Assembly (NCBI RefSeq): GCF_000708205.1
Contig: NW_014575558.1
Coordinates: forward strand, 661,146 to 725,145
Source of the DNA: Mixia osmundae IAM 14324
Taxonomy: Eukaryota; Basidiomycota; Mixiomycetes; Mixiales; Mixiaceae
Length of the DNA: 64,000 nucleotides
Direction of reading: 5' to 3'
The translations under genes and the position numbers were made by a program. This document shows, piece after piece, positions 11,952 through 22,429 of this stretch; position 1 is the first letter of the stretch; the number at the start of each line of letters is the position of its first letter. A model generated the notes under the pieces. The model saw only the letters and a list, made by a program, of their open reading frames with translations. It was not told where the DNA came from and searched no databases.

Positions 11952-13637
11952 ATGGGTTCAGTTCCAAGGGCGAAGAAGCTGGAGAGCTGGGAGCTGTACA
12001 AGTCAATCGGCCAACCACGCCATGTCGTCGCTCCCATGGTCGATCAGAGCGAGCTGGTCCGCCCTTCTTTGCGTCTGCTACGCTTTGTAATTGATGCAGA
12101 GCATGTCGGGCAGGCCTGGAGGATCATATCACGTCTGCACGGCGCAGATTTATGCTACACGCCGATGTTCCACGCTGGACTCTTTGCAGGCCAACACTCT
12201 GCAAAGTACCAACAAGAGTACTTTGGAATAGCAGAAGGAGAAGAGGGATCAGCCATCATTGATCGACCGCTCATCGCTCAGTTCTGTGCACACGATCCCG
12301 AGGTACTCCTCAAGGCGGCATCCATTCTTGCAGACAAGGGACTCGTCGATGCTGTTGATCTCAACCTCGGCTGTCCTCAGGGCATTGCCAAACGAGGCCG
12401 CTACGGTGCTTTTCTCATGGAAGAACCAGAACTGATAGAGTCCCTCATCTCTGCTCTGCACAAGCGGCTCAGCGTACCCGTCACTGCTAAATTCAGATGT
12501 TTCGATACGACAGAACGCACAGTCGAATATGCTCGAATGCTCGAGCGTGCAGGTGCACAGATCCTCACGCTACACGGGAGAACACGAGAGCAAAAGGGCC
12601 AGCTGACTGGGTTGGCGGATTGGAGAAAGATCGAAGCGGTAAAGCGAGCCGTCAAGGTGCCAGTGTTTGCAAATGGCAACATCCTCACGTCTGCCGATGT
12701 TACGCGATGTATCGCACAAACGGGCGTGCAAGGCGTCATGAGCGCAGAGGGCAATCTCTACAACCCCTTCTTGTTCTTGCCCAACTCGTCTCGCTCGGAT
12801 GCTTACTTGAAGAGCTTGCCGGACTATCTCTCTCAACCTCTTGCTGCTCTCGAGACAGACACAGACCGACAAGCATATACAACAGCGACGCATGCTTCAG
12901 TACTTCACATGGCTCGACAGTATCTGACGATTGTCATGCATCTCAAGACACAGACCGGCACATCAGCTGTCAAATCTCATCTGTTCAGGATGTGGCAACA
13001 TTTCCTCAACGAGGATGACTTCGTTCCTCTCAGGAACGAGCTCGGCGACGGCACCAAGCGTGCCACATTAGATCGACAAGGGAAGCTAAAAGCATTACTC
13101 GAGCTTGTCGACGAAGTAGAACAGACCTTTGCACGACGTGGCGTGACAGGCATTGCGCCCTATGTCACTTTGCAAGAAGGAGAGAAACCGCCAGTATGGT
13201 ACTGCCACTCCCGCTTGCGCCCCTTGATCGCTCAAGATCCGATCCGAGACTCTGCCGAGCCAGATGCCAAGCGGACCAAGCTACACACAACGCTTCTGTC
13301 CGAAGCGAAGCCTTGTGTCGGCCCTTCTTGCCGTGCGATGGCCGCTGCAAGATGCTCCAAAGGCACTTGCGCGGCTTGCTGTTCCAGAGTGCCCAAAGAA
13401 GGCGCTACATCGGATGAAGAAGCATATGCTCTTTGTGAGGCTCACGCAGAAAAGGCTGCAAAGCACAAGGAAAAGCGGGAAAGCAAGCGGCTCAACAAGC
13501 AGCTTGCAAAAGAACGTCATGCTAGCCAGCATGGCAAAATTTCGCAGAACAGAACCACGCCTACGGCGGCGGCTGCTGCGGATACTGGGCTACCGCTTGA
13601 GACTGATCAGCCAGGCGCAGAGCCAGCAACAGTGTAG
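11952..13637 (+). CDS. DUS1: tRNA-dihydrouridine synthase 1 homologue, 542 aa
   Basis: FMN enzyme that reduces uridine to dihydrouridine at positions 16/17 of tRNA in the family. Seen in sequence: HVVAPMVDQSEL at the N-terminus, ADLCYTPMFHA, the catalytic-cysteine loop DLNLGCPQGIAKRGRYGAFL, the LHGRTREQKG motif and VFANGNILT for FMN phosphate. A 57-nt intron at 12057-12113 is a multiple of three and so is hidden in the open frame; removing it joins SEL to AWRIISRLHGAD, exactly the family spacing. The C-terminal 130 residues are charged and hold a Cys cluster (CVGPSCRAMAAARCSKGTCAACC) that could bind zinc. The start is set at the second Met (11952), nearest to the conserved region; an upstream in-frame Met at 11934 adds six residues. 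Confidence 0.9.
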   Translation: MGSVPRAKKLESWELYKSIGQPRHVVAPMVDQSELVRPSLRLLRFVIDAEHVGQAWRIISRLHGADLCYTPMFHAGLFAGQHSAKYQQEYFGIAEGEEGSAIIDRPLIAQFCAHDPEVLLKAASILADKGLVDAVDLNLGCPQGIAKRGRYGAFLMEEPELIESLISALHKRLSVPVTAKFRCFDTTERTVEYARMLERAGAQILTLHGRTREQKGQLTGLADWRKIEAVKRAVKVPVFANGNILTSADVTRCIAQTGVQGVMSAEGNLYNPFLFLPNSSRSDAYLKSLPDYLSQPLAALETDTDRQAYTTATHASVLHMARQYLTIVMHLKTQTGTSAVKSHLFRMWQHFLNEDDFVPLRNELGDGTKRATLDRQGKLKALLELVDEVEQTFARRGVTGIAPYVTLQEGEKPPVWYCHSRLRPLIAQDPIRDSAEPDAKRTKLHTTLLSEAKPCVGPSCRAMAAARCSKGTCAACCSRVPKEGATSDEEAYALCEAHAEKAAKHKEKRESKRLNKQLAKERHASQHGKISQNRTTPTAAAAADTGLPLETDQPGAEPATV

Positions 13638-13715
13638 TGCAAAATTAGAGAATAGGAACGACGTTGTACATGTTGACATTACAGAACCGCAAGTGTTGGT
13701 ACAAGTGCGAGAAGC

Positions 13716-14717
13716 TCAGCTGAATTTGCTATAGAGCACAATTGCGATGAGAAAGACGAGGACGATGATGATGGCGATCGTGACAAAACGTTGCTGGTAC
13801 ATCCTGCTATCTCATGTGAGCCTATGTTGCACTGTCAGTGCGAGGAACGTACGTGCGGACCATCTTCTTTAGCGTGTTGCTTGCCTTGTCGATCGAATTA
13901 TCAGCGGTGTACAGCTATGGGCTCAGAGGATCAGCAGGCATGACGTGCTTGAATCCATGAGCTGACCGTATCTCGCGTGTTCTCAATCTGCTCGCGCTGA
14001 GTCCTCAGATTGCCAAGGATGTTCGTTCCGAGGGATTCAGTCTCGAGTGCGATCCTATGTGACTCGTCCAGTCGTCTCTGACCGTCGGTGAGCTTGTCTG
14101 TGCCGTTGAGTAGTCGGGCACGTTGAGCTTGCGCTTGCGATAGGCCGGCCTGGGATGCCCCCTGATCAGACGCATCGGACTCGTTTGAGGGAGAGATGGC
14201 TCGATGCTGAGATGAGCCGGCTAACAGAGCCTCTCGATCTGCTGTGCTCGCGAGCTTCTTCTGTCCGGCCATGCACATGCCATCAGACTTGTGCTTGATG
14301 GGCAGCCAATCCACGAACAGCCTCATTGCGCCAGCGTTCGAGATCGTTCTTGTACGATCGCAGCTTGACCTGGAGACGCTGTTTGACGTTCTTGTCTGTC
14401 GTCTGACGAGCTTCAATGTCCATCTGATCAATCTGTCGAGCGCCAATGACGAGATGAGTCCGGTGTGAGCCATCGCTGCCAAGCCGAACTGACAATCTCG
14501 TCCGCCTCTTCGACTTCCATCTCTACCCGTCTCAGCGTCGCTTTGCGCTGCTCTGTCCGTCACACTCTGCAAGTTCAGCACTTGAGGAGGTGAGGCAATA
14601 GTCAGATGACGGACCGCCTCGTTGTTCCTTGGCATCCTTGTCGAGCTTCTGCCTGATCGTGCTCGCTAGCTGCGTGTAGTCCGACTCGTAGCTCTGGAAC
14701 AGCTCCGACGCTGCCAT
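13716..14717 (-). CDS. VTI1: Vti1 Qb-SNARE, 239 aa
   Basis: SNARE for Golgi, endosome and vacuole fusion. It starts MAASELFQSYESDYTQL, the Habc domain of Vti1 proteins. A later piece EQRKATLRRVEMEVEEADEI leads into QMDIEARQTTDKNVKQRL. The SNARE motif runs RRLDESHRIALETESLGTNI to DNSIDKASNTLKKMVRT, and the tail anchor is RFVTIAIIIVLVFLIAIVLY followed by SKFS. Six exons with introns at 14553-14614, 14433-14493, 14261-14318, 13915-13966 and 13804-13852 give exactly 240 codons. A Ser/Gln/Ala-rich linker joins the Habc and SNARE parts. It converges on DUS1 and diverges from prefoldin 6. Confidence 0.92.
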
Positions 14718-14843
14718 CTTTCGGTGCCAGTCGTGTACAGCCGGGTGAGTGTGAGGTGCGGTGCCGCTTGCTTTGTGCCTGCCAGCTGGGAAACCAATCG
14801 CGTCGTCCGCCCGCCCGACAAGCGACGCCGACGAGAGCCGGTG
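14718..14843. promoter_or_regulatory. Short bidirectional promoter VTI1 / prefoldin 6
   Basis: Only 126 bases separate the two start codons, so both genes must share control sequence here. No TATA-like box is evident. Confidence 0.5.
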
Positions 14844-15436
14844 ATGTCACTCGAGAGCAAGCTACAAGTAGCCAGCGCAGAGTACCAGACGGTGCAAGAT
14901 CGTCAGCACTCGAGCTTCTCTGATCTGCGGCTGAGCTCACCGGATTGCTCGGCAGAGCTGCAAAACGTCGTGCTGTCTCGACAAAAGCTCGGTGCACAAC
15001 TCTCAGAGAACCAAGCAGTCAAAAAGGTCAGCTTCGATCTCTTCACAGGTTGATGGGCCTGTGTAGAAATCGCGAGTCTGACAGGAATTCGACGCCCTGA
15101 CGCCTAACAATACGGTCTACAAACTCATTGGGCCCGGCTTGATCAGACAAGACCAAGCTGAAGCCAAAGCCAATGTCGACAAGCGCCTCGAGTTCATCAC
15201 TAGCGAGATGTGAGAGCGTCCCCTTGCAGCTGCATGCACTGAAGCTGATCGAGTCGTATCTCAGCAAAAGAGTCGAGAAACAGCTGGAAGAGTTACAACA
15301 GAAAGGCGAACGGGTGAAGAGCCAGGCGAGTGCCCGTCTCGTCGACGCAGACACAGGCTAACAGAAGTGGCAGCTCGTCGAGCTACAGACGCAGTTACAA
15401 GCAGCAAAGACGGACGCGCCTCAGATTGCAGCTTAG
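14844..15436 (+). CDS. YKE2: Prefoldin subunit 6 (beta class), 140 aa
   Basis: Subunit of the prefoldin co-chaperone that passes unfolded actin and tubulin to CCT. The protein is two coiled coils around a short beta hairpin. The N-terminal helix is MSLESKLQVASAEYQTVQDR; the hairpin region FDALTPNNTVYKLIGPGLIRQ and the following EAKANVDKRLEFIT are diagnostic of subunit 6. The C-terminal helix is EKQLEELQQKGERKWQLVE. Introns at 15027-15084, 15210-15270 and 15314-15364 give exactly 141 codons; the last removes an in-frame stop near 15361. Confidence 0.92.
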
Positions 15437-15647
15437 GAGCCTTTTCGCAGTATGGGCGTAGAGGGACCCGCCGCCCGGCTCGTCACAGTGCCAGAGCTGG
15501 TCGAGCTTCACATCCCGTCGGGACGAGCTCATAGACCTCGTTGCACGATCGTTGCGTTGTCTAGTCGCAGCGAGATCGTCATTGCAGACAGGAGCAATTG
15601 ACCCATCGCACCCATCTACTCGCGCTCGCGTCGCGTCACGCCGTCAG

Positions 15648-16138
15648 ATGCTCGCCATCATTCTCTCCTGCTTGTTCGGCTTAGCAGCTTCGATCGTCAG
15701 CACACCTGTTGCTACCCGTTCCTTCTGTCGCGGCCCCCCTCCAAATGCAGTATCCCGCGCGATGAGATCTCGCCGGCGTTCCAAGTGGAGACGTATCAAA
15801 GGGAGATAGCAGCACACATGAACCCTGAACCGGCAAGCAGAGCGACCTATATATCACACTCGCTCACTCTGACAATGGGATCGGCGGGCGAACTGGGCCC
15901 CGTCAAAGAGTCTTGCTATCCACGCTGTACACCTGTCGGAATCGATGCTCCCGATCCACAATGGCGCTTCTGCAGCAAGCTTTTCAAAGAGGCTACCTTG
16001 CGTGAGATGATATCGACTGTGAGGACGAACGCGGGCCTGATGCATAGCACAGGCTTGGCAACATGCGAGATTGTCGCAAATACCTGTGCCCGGAGCTACG
16101 GCAAGACAGTGCGAAACCACGAGTGTGCTTTCGACTGA
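15648..16138 (+). pseudogene. Family B secreted gene B1, probably broken
   Basis: First member of the FC-CC superfamily. The signal peptide MLAIILSCLFGLAASIVS is followed by TPVATRSFC, the family hallmark. Directly afterwards the frame is lost in a run of six Cs (15736-15741 region): one extra base would continue into SKCSIPRDEISPAFQVETYQ, which matches the conserved Cys-Pro and FxVET pattern. The central W and CC-containing part present in other members is absent; the sequence goes straight to a C-terminal-like CTPVGIDAPDPQWRFCSKLF. So both a shift and an internal loss are likely. A sequencing error in the C run is possible for the shift but not for the missing middle. Confidence 0.55.
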
Positions 16139-16388
16139 CCTGCACGAGAAAATGCAAAGGTGATGCAGACCGAGTGGACCCAATGAACCAACTTGCTCGC
16201 GACCAGCCACACAGCTGCACCGACTACTCGGTCAAGAGCTGCGACGCGACGCGACAATACGTGCTCTTGTGCACTCCCTGTGCATCCTCTCTGCATCTTG
16301 CTCGCGACAGACGTATTCAAGAAGTCAACGCAATTCATTCCAAGGGCCAGATCGGCGCAGCTCCCAATTCCATCCACGATCCGACTCG

Positions 16389-17039
16389 ATGCTTTTTGTT
16401 CCAATCCTTTTTCGCTTGTTTGGCACAGTCGCGAGCGAATCCATCCTGGGCTACCCCGTCGCAACTCGCTATTTCTGTCCGTGGTTCTTACCGTGCCAGC
16501 TCGAGTGCACCGTAGAGCGTGATTTGCCTCTTCCTGCTTTCCAGTTTCGAACCTCCAAGGCGGACGTCAAGACGTACATGAACCTCGAGCCCGACTTCAG
16601 AGCTGATCTCGTGAATTGTGTACGTCAGACAACCGGCACTGCAGTCGAGTGCTGACCCGCCGGGACACAGGGAGACGACATTCACTGTGAGGCCCAGCCC
16701 GGGCCTGACTTCTCCCAAGACAAAAGGCAGTGGACCATCTCGGCAAGGATCAAGCAGAATTTCGCATCTGCCAGTGGCGTTGCGACCACTGCTCTCATGC
16801 AACACTGCTGCTCCCTCGCACGCACACTCGAATTCCAGACATCTCTCTTCAGATGTCAGTCAGATGCACGTCCGCATCAAAGCAGCAATGACTCACATTC
16901 TCGAGCAGCTGCTGATCTAGTCTTGGTCGATACGAGGTATCATCTGCATTGTTGGCCCTATGGCTGGGGAGCGCCCGACCCTCAGCCGGAGTTTTGCAGG
17001 AAGCATTTCACCGAGTTCAAGATGCGTTCGTCTGCATAG
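16389..17039 (+). CDS. Family B (FC-CC) secreted protein B2, 199 aa
   Basis: Function unknown. Two exons (16389-16619, 16671-17039) give 200 codons. The N-terminal leader is hydrophobic (LFVPILFRLFGTVASESIL), then YPVATRYFCPWFLPCQLEC. The intron falls in phase 0 right after a Cys (LVNC). Exon 2 opens with DDIHCEAQPGPDF, reaches the conserved W (KRQWTI), then the Cys pair in ALMQHCCSLARTLEF, and ends with YHLHCWPYGWGAPDPQPEFC. This order of FC, C, C, intron Cys, C-P, W, CC, C-P, FC is shared by the cluster members. The second family intron appears to be lost or read through here. Confidence 0.65.
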
Positions 17040-17199
17040 TGAAGCATTGGCATGCACTGCTGATGCTTCGACACAGAGAGCATAAAGTGTGAAGCACTCT
17101 TGAATACCTGTGGCCAACGGCGCGGTACTACAAAGCCGAACCATGTATGCGACTTCAGCGAGAAGCCTGCTCCACCTGCTGTCGCGGCGGCATAGTGCA

Positions 17200-17463
17200 A
17201 TGCAAATGAGACCCTCGTAAGGGTGCGGTTAGGGAATGACCTACAAATCAAGTGCCAGTGGACATTGCCGAGTCAGCTACGCGTTCGCGGAGACCAACAC
17301 ATCGCCTCTGGCACTGCCTATACAGCTGAGTCCCGGCAACAGTGTCATAGTTCGCAACAATGCCGGGAAGCAAACTTCTCTGACCGACCGGGACATCATC
17401 AAACCAGTTTTGCATTCATCTGGCCCTGTTGGTCGTGAAGGACAGAAGTTGCGCGAAGGATGA
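17200..17463 (+). CDS. Possible small gene, 75 aa
   Basis: I do not recognise this. A 17-nt first exon and a 36-nt GT-AG intron (17217-17252) would join into an open frame of 76 codons containing YAFAETNTSPLALPIQLSPG and SVIVRNNAGKQTSLTDRDI. The composition looks protein-like, but there is no signal peptide and no known motif, and the intron is short for this genome. It lies between B2 and B3. It may be a chance frame. Confidence 0.3.
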
Positions 17464-17519
17464 TACGTCTGAGATACAAGCGTCCCAGATTTATTGCAGC
17501 TCTCTGGTGATCATCGGCA

Positions 17520-18315
17520 ATGACCGATATGCCTCGACTTATTATCCTACTCATCGTGCTTCAAACCGCGCTTGTTGCTCTCGCAGACGATCCTGATCAG
17601 CGCAAACAAGTAGCAACCCGAAATTTCTGCCTCGAATTGCAAGAATGCATCGCTGTCTGCGATTCTCCCGAGTCGCATGCATTGGATTTTACGCTCACCG
17701 TCAGAACGCCTGGCCATCGTGGCACCTTCAATCTGGTTCCAGGCGCCGCTTCCTTCAAAGGAATGAGCTGCGTAAGGAACGGATCTGTCATCTCGTCTTG
17801 CTTGCTGAGATTGTCGGACGTCGCAGGGTGGTTCACTGTCGTGCTATGCTCAGCCCGTGCCACCGTATCCTACGCTGAAATGGGAGCTGTTTGCCATGTA
17901 CAAACAGCATCTCGATGGTCTCTCCGGCACGGACATCTCAGTCTTTGCCATGAGCGAATGCTGCGTCATCGAAGAGGTTCAATGGTTTGAGACTCAGCTC
18001 TACGCGGGCGATGAGCTTGTTCGCAAAGGCAGCTGGATCCAGGCAGTCTGCCATCCTTACACTGGATCCGACGCAAGCTTGGGCAGATGCAGTGCAATCT
18101 TTCCTGACAGAGAACTAAGTAAGCGCAGATCTTGTCAGACAGCGAGCAAGTGCTCATTGAGCCAGTCGTGCTCAAATGTTCAGATATCGGCGGGTCATGC
18201 GGCTTCAGGCTCGGCAGGCGTCACGGACGAAGCACTGCAGCGACCGGATGTGTATGGGATTGATGCATGCCTTCACATGGTCACAACGCTCTCGCGCCCG
18301 CTGCCCTGCCATTGA
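17520..18315 (+). CDS. Family B (FC-CC) secreted protein B3, about 246 aa
   Basis: Signal peptide MPRLIILLIVLQTALVALA after a three-residue MTD. The hallmark is QVATRNFCLELQECIAVC. Exon 1 ends in MSC with the phase-0 intron at 17772-17826, as in B2 and B4. Exon 2 begins GGSLSCYAQPVPPYP, then LKWEL for the conserved W, ISVFAMSECCVIEEVQWFET for the Cys pair, and VCHPYTGSDASLGRCSAIF for the C-terminal block. After CSAIFPDREL the frame continues for about 70 Ser/Cys-rich residues to the stop at 18315. A GTAAGC at 18119 could be a further donor, so the tail is uncertain. Confidence 0.62.
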
Positions 18316-18569
18316 CGAACCGCTGCCAGACAAGGCGCACGTCTGATGATGCGCTGTGCTCAAAGGTTCGACGTCGCGACATTGACATCGAGCCTCGGTG
18401 ACGGCATGCGCTTGATGACGACTTTCCCCTCGATGTTCAGTCGCAATCGTTGCCTTGACTTTGTCTCCGACCCTATTCAAAGTTTTGCAGTGCTTTGTAC
18501 TCGCTGCCCTTTTTCGCACATAGCCAGCAAATACTTCCCTCCGCACTTCCGCTCCACATACGACACCAG

Positions 18570-19253
18570 ATGCGACCGCGAAGCCTTGCCGCCCTCGGGC
18601 TCACCCTATGTACAGTAGTGCAAAGCGTGATTGGTGATCCCGTCAAGACGCGCTTGTACTGCCCGCAATTGGCAGCTTGCGAGCTCGTCTGCCAAGTGCC
18701 GTCAGTCGAGGAAAAAGCCAAGATCAGCTTCACCCTCGAAACCTCTGCCATTCCCTCGAAAATCTCGATGACGCTCAGCGAGACCAGACACATCGATATG
18801 ATGCACTGCGTAAGGCTACGCTTTCCTGCACTTGAAGCTAACACTATGTCACGCAGGACGAAGATGTATATTGCTCAGCGTATCCTGATCCCAATGTTGC
18901 GCCAGAAGAGCGCCAGTGGATCATGGAACTCGGCATACCCAAGCAAACGACGACGAGGGTTATGGGTCCTTGGCAGCTCCAGGAAATGGTCAAAGGTTGT
19001 TGCCAAGTGCAACATGTTTACAAAATGACATCGAAGCTCATGAGAGGTATGCGCCACGCTTCGCATGCCTATCGTGGACTCATTACGAACAGCGGCTCCT
19101 GCTGAGGTCACCGGCCACGAGTACATCCTGAGATGCCATCCGCGCGGAACAGATGCGGACGTGCCGAACCCGAAGCTATGCTCAGAGACATTTAGCGCAA
19201 TCAATGATCGTCAGCAGCCTTTCCATCGGATCTTCGCAAGCTCATGGCATTGA
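18570..19253 (+). CDS. Family B (FC-CC) secreted protein B4, 196 aa
   Basis: Three exons (introns 18810-18856 and 19047-19092) give exactly 197 codons. Signal peptide MRPRSLAALGLTLCTVVQSV, then DPVKTRLYCPQLAACELVC with YC replacing the usual FC. Exon 1 ends MMHC at the phase-0 position. Exon 2 reads DEDVYCSAYPDPN, then RQWIMEL (conserved W), then MVKGCCQVQHVYKMTSKL with the Cys pair. The second intron is phase 1, as in B5 and B7. Exon 3 has YILRCHPRGTDADVPNPKLC, the C-terminal block. This member has one of the most complete and consistent models in the cluster. Confidence 0.7.
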
Positions 19254-19613
19254 TCGCAGGCCAAATCACTTGTCAGCAACGAGCTGGTAGCTGTTTAGTA
19301 GTCTGGGGCAAGACCATGCCAGGTGTCAAATGCCAAGAGTGAAGCCAGGAAATGTTGCGCTAATCGACAATGCTACAAAGACATGCAGTACCGTATGCAA
19401 CAGAAAAGATCGCACTTTGGTGTGCATACAAACTCGCGGCCCAGCCCGACTTGAGGGTAGTGAGCGGCCGCGGCTTAAAGACAATCGAGTGTGCCTGTGT
19501 ACTGCAGAGATAAATACTATTGAAGGGTGCAACAAATCAGAGTTGCAAACAGGTGCATCGAATTAGAGCTGCATTAATATAGCTACATGTGGCCGTGGAA
19601 GTCTCGATCGTCG
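19254..19613. other. Intergenic between B4 and B5
   Basis: The flanking genes converge. The frames present are short and unlike the family. I see nothing to annotate. Confidence 0.5.
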
Positions 19614-20391
19614 TCAGGCTCTATAGGAGGTGCATCCCAGTTGCAGTAGCTTCGACCGCGAGTGCGCCCGAAGCTTAGCGTGCAACCCTCGAGTATCTCG
19701 CATTCGTGATCGACTATTGACGCTGTCAAAAGCGAGACCATATGATACTCGAGAGTACTTGCTTGTAGTTATGTACTGATCAGGCAGCCGTTGGGAGCAG
19801 AACGCGGCATTGACGCCCCACTTTGCCGGGTTGCAGGTCATCTCGTACTCTGCGCCGAGGTGAATGAACGGCCAGGCTGCCATATAAATTGAGGTCAGGC
19901 AGAGCTTCAGATCCAGAGACCGCACCCCAGAACATCTGCGCCCTGATCTGAACGGCTTGTATGATCTCGCAACAGGCTTCGAAGATGGAGAGATCTACAA
20001 AATGACCAGCTCGCTTGTCGATGAGCTGCTTATTGTCAACATGGAGCATCCAATAGCGCTCTTCGGGAGGTCCAAAAGGGTACGCCCAGCACTGGAGTGG
20101 ATCGCCCTATCCTACGACGGTCAGACAGCGGAAGCCGGCCCAGATCGAGAACACGCGTACGCAGGTTGCATGGATGACAGGCTTATCCGGCACGAGGTCG
20201 ATGCGGTCCTGATACTTTGGCGTGAGCGTCTCAACGGTGAAAATCCATTGAAAGTCTGTCGAGGGTACGCTGCTGCATCGCAGTCGACACTCGTGAATAT
20301 GAACGCACAAAGATCGGCTTTCGACCGGGATTGGCGCACGATCTGAGAGAGCTGACCGGACGAGGGCAAAGAAGCCGAGGAGAGCGAGCAT
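19614..20391 (-). CDS. Family B (FC-CC) secreted protein B5, 224 aa
   Basis: Inverted relative to B1-B4. Three exons with introns at 20107-20160 (phase 0 after HATC) and 19877-19925 (phase 1) give exactly 225 codons. Signal peptide MLALLGFFALVRSALS, then PVESRSLCVHIHECRLRC, where LC takes the place of FC. Exon 2 starts GDPLQCWAYPFGPPEERYW and contains SIFEACCEIIQAVQI. Exon 3 has the end block EYEMTCNPAKWGVNAAFC and a basic tail of about 45 residues not shared with other members. It is divergent with THOC5 (139 bp between start codons). Confidence 0.68.
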
Positions 20392-20530
20392 GGCTGACGA
20401 GAATCACGCAGAGCAGGTGAAAGGAAGGCGCGCAAGGAGTTGCTACGGGGTAATCGTCTGCTGGTCGTCGCGCTCTCCTGCAATTCTGCTGACAGCGCTG
20501 ACAGGCGTCGTTCACTTTGAGTTCGTCAAG

Positions 20531-21320
20531 ATGGCAGCCGACGCAGCTCTGAGCTATCAAGAGACGCTAGAGTACACAGTGCAAGCGCTTCAGGCCATAG
20601 CAGACGCATTGCACAGCCAAGCACGCTCAGCAGCTCCCGCAAGCGAGCAAGAGTCAACGCTCAAGAGAGCCTTGCCCCACTTTGCAACGCTCAAGTCTGT
20701 CAACCGTGCGGCGTCTGAGAATGTGCAAGAGTGCAAAGCACGCTCGGCAGAAGCTCGATCGCTCGTCGATGAAGCTTTCATGGGGTTGCAAAACCTCAAA
20801 TACGAGAAAGAGTTTCTCGAGCGAGAGATACGCTCTTGCAAGGACTACGAGTCAGCTCCGACCAGTCTACTGATGATCCCGCACTGATGAAGAGGAGCAG
20901 CTCGCAATTCGATCGGCTAGAGTTGCACACGGTTGATGACTTTGCGCGACTGTCAGGCGCGCCAAAGGCAGAAAGCATGGATACTGACGAGACGAAGCCG
21001 ATTCCCGACGATCCCCACGAGCTCATGCTTGCTCGACTCCACTTTGAGCTTTCCGAACGACAAAGGTATGTGATTGAGGGCCGAGCCAGCGTCGAGGCTG
21101 ACGCGAGCACAGACTTGAGCGCGAGAAGAAGACACTGCTGTCTCAAAAGGTCACACTGACAAAGAGCAATGATGAGAAGCGAGCGAAACTCGAAGCCCTC
21201 GAGAAAAAGCTGGAAGAGTTTGTCGAAGTCAGTCGCATCCATAAAGTCATACGGCTCTCGCTGACGTGGAGCGCGCAGTCTGCCAAAGTCATTCAATCTA
21301 ATCTGGCTCAAGTACAGTAG
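20531..21320 (+). CDS. THOC5: THO complex subunit 5 homologue, 213 aa
   Basis: Subunit of THO/TREX, coupling transcription to mRNA export in the nucleus. It is shorter than animal THOC5 and covers the conserved coiled-coil N-terminal half. Diagnostic pieces are GLQNLKYEKEFLEREIRSC, then RLELHTVDDFARL, then DPHELMLARLHFELSERQRL, matching the THOC5 order. Introns at 20851-20900, 21066-21112 and 21228-21278 give 214 codons; the first joins KDY to DSQFDRLEL. The start at 20531 (MAADAALSYQ) is the Met nearest the conserved helices. Confidence 0.8.
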
Positions 21321-21511
21321 CGGTCACCAGGGATTGCATTGTCTCTGAGAATACGATAGCGAGCCTCATCGCACGACTTGAAGTTTGCATAGACGGCATC
21401 TAGCTGTTGAAAGTGCCATCGTCGATGGCAGAGACGGCCCATGTGTTGACGGGCGTGCATTGCCTGCGTGTCATCAGTATGCGAGTGGCAAGGATATTTG
21501 AGCAAGATCGC

Positions 21512-22429
21512 TCACATGGTCTCCACAATGGGGGGCGAAGGGCCCTCGCAGTCCGAGCCACCGCAGGCCTGTCAAGATCATGACGTCAGATCAAGTCGGA
21601 TCACATAGACAGCAAGGACTGACAGAGTAGAACTGGCAGTTACCGTTGTTGCTGATACCACCGGACAGACCGATGCAGAAAGTGCAAGTCTGCCGAACAG
21701 AGTTGAGCATTGCACAAGATCAGTGAAGTATTGTGGCTTGCCTGCATTGCACCGCAGTAGCAGTGGTCGTCTGCAAAGTCTATCAGCGCCGCTTTGAACC
21801 CACTGGCGCGCAAGAGAGGCTCACATGGGAACAGAGGAGCGGACGAGTGCAAGTCAAAGCAATATTGGTCTGTGGCAAGATCCCGGCTCAGTTTCTGGCC
21901 ACCACCAGACCGCACGGAACGGTACCCTGCAGAGCATCGTAATTGCCGCCGGTGATCGAATTCATGGGGTTCATGGCGTCCTGCGGCATGAGTCCTCAGT
22001 CTGTACTGGACCGGGGCTGTCTTGACAACAGACCCATGTCATGGGATTGGCACCCGAAGCATCGATCTTGACCTGCGCACCGGCGTGGTCAGAAAGATAC
22101 CACGAGAGTGTCGTTGGACATACGTGAACGACTGTGCCATCGTTGAGAGCGCTGTTGACGACCGGGCCGCTGCTGAACGTGGCGTGGCAAGTCGCCATTC
22201 CCCACACTGTCAACACTTGTCATCCCGATACTCTCGGCAGTGTGAAGGTATACGTACTGCTGATCTTGTAATGAACCCATTCTGGTGGTGATTGGCGACT
22301 GGAGAGCGTCGTGTTGAGAGGGGAACTCGCCAAACCTCGCTCGACTGCTTGGACACTTCCAGGCGCAGCGGCGGGGATGGCCATTGAACCGAGTGCAGCT
22401 GACAGCGCGATGATGGTCTGGACAAACAT
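21512..22429 (-). CDS. Cys-rich secreted protein with eight exons, 184 aa
   Basis: Not recognised. Signal peptide MFVQTIIALSAALGSMAIPA, then a propeptide-like stretch. Seven introns (22207-22257, 22073-22123, 21981-22033, 21870-21925, 21780-21824, 21690-21741, 21569-21623) leave exactly 185 codons. Pieces of the mature protein are GMATCHATFSSGPVVNSAL, VKIDASGANPMTW, DAMNPMNSITGGNYDALQ, DDHCYCGAMQ and TCTFCIGLSGGISNNGNCQF, ending with ACGGSDCEGPSPP. The intron at 21690-21741 has a GC donor in the context CAG/GCAAGC. It is single-copy here and shows no tie to families A-D. It diverges from NXT1. Confidence 0.6.

Noticed and set aside
19254-19613. tRNA or other small RNA gene in the B4-B5 spacer
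   Set aside because: No cloverleaf, A/B box pair or T-run terminator could be recognised.
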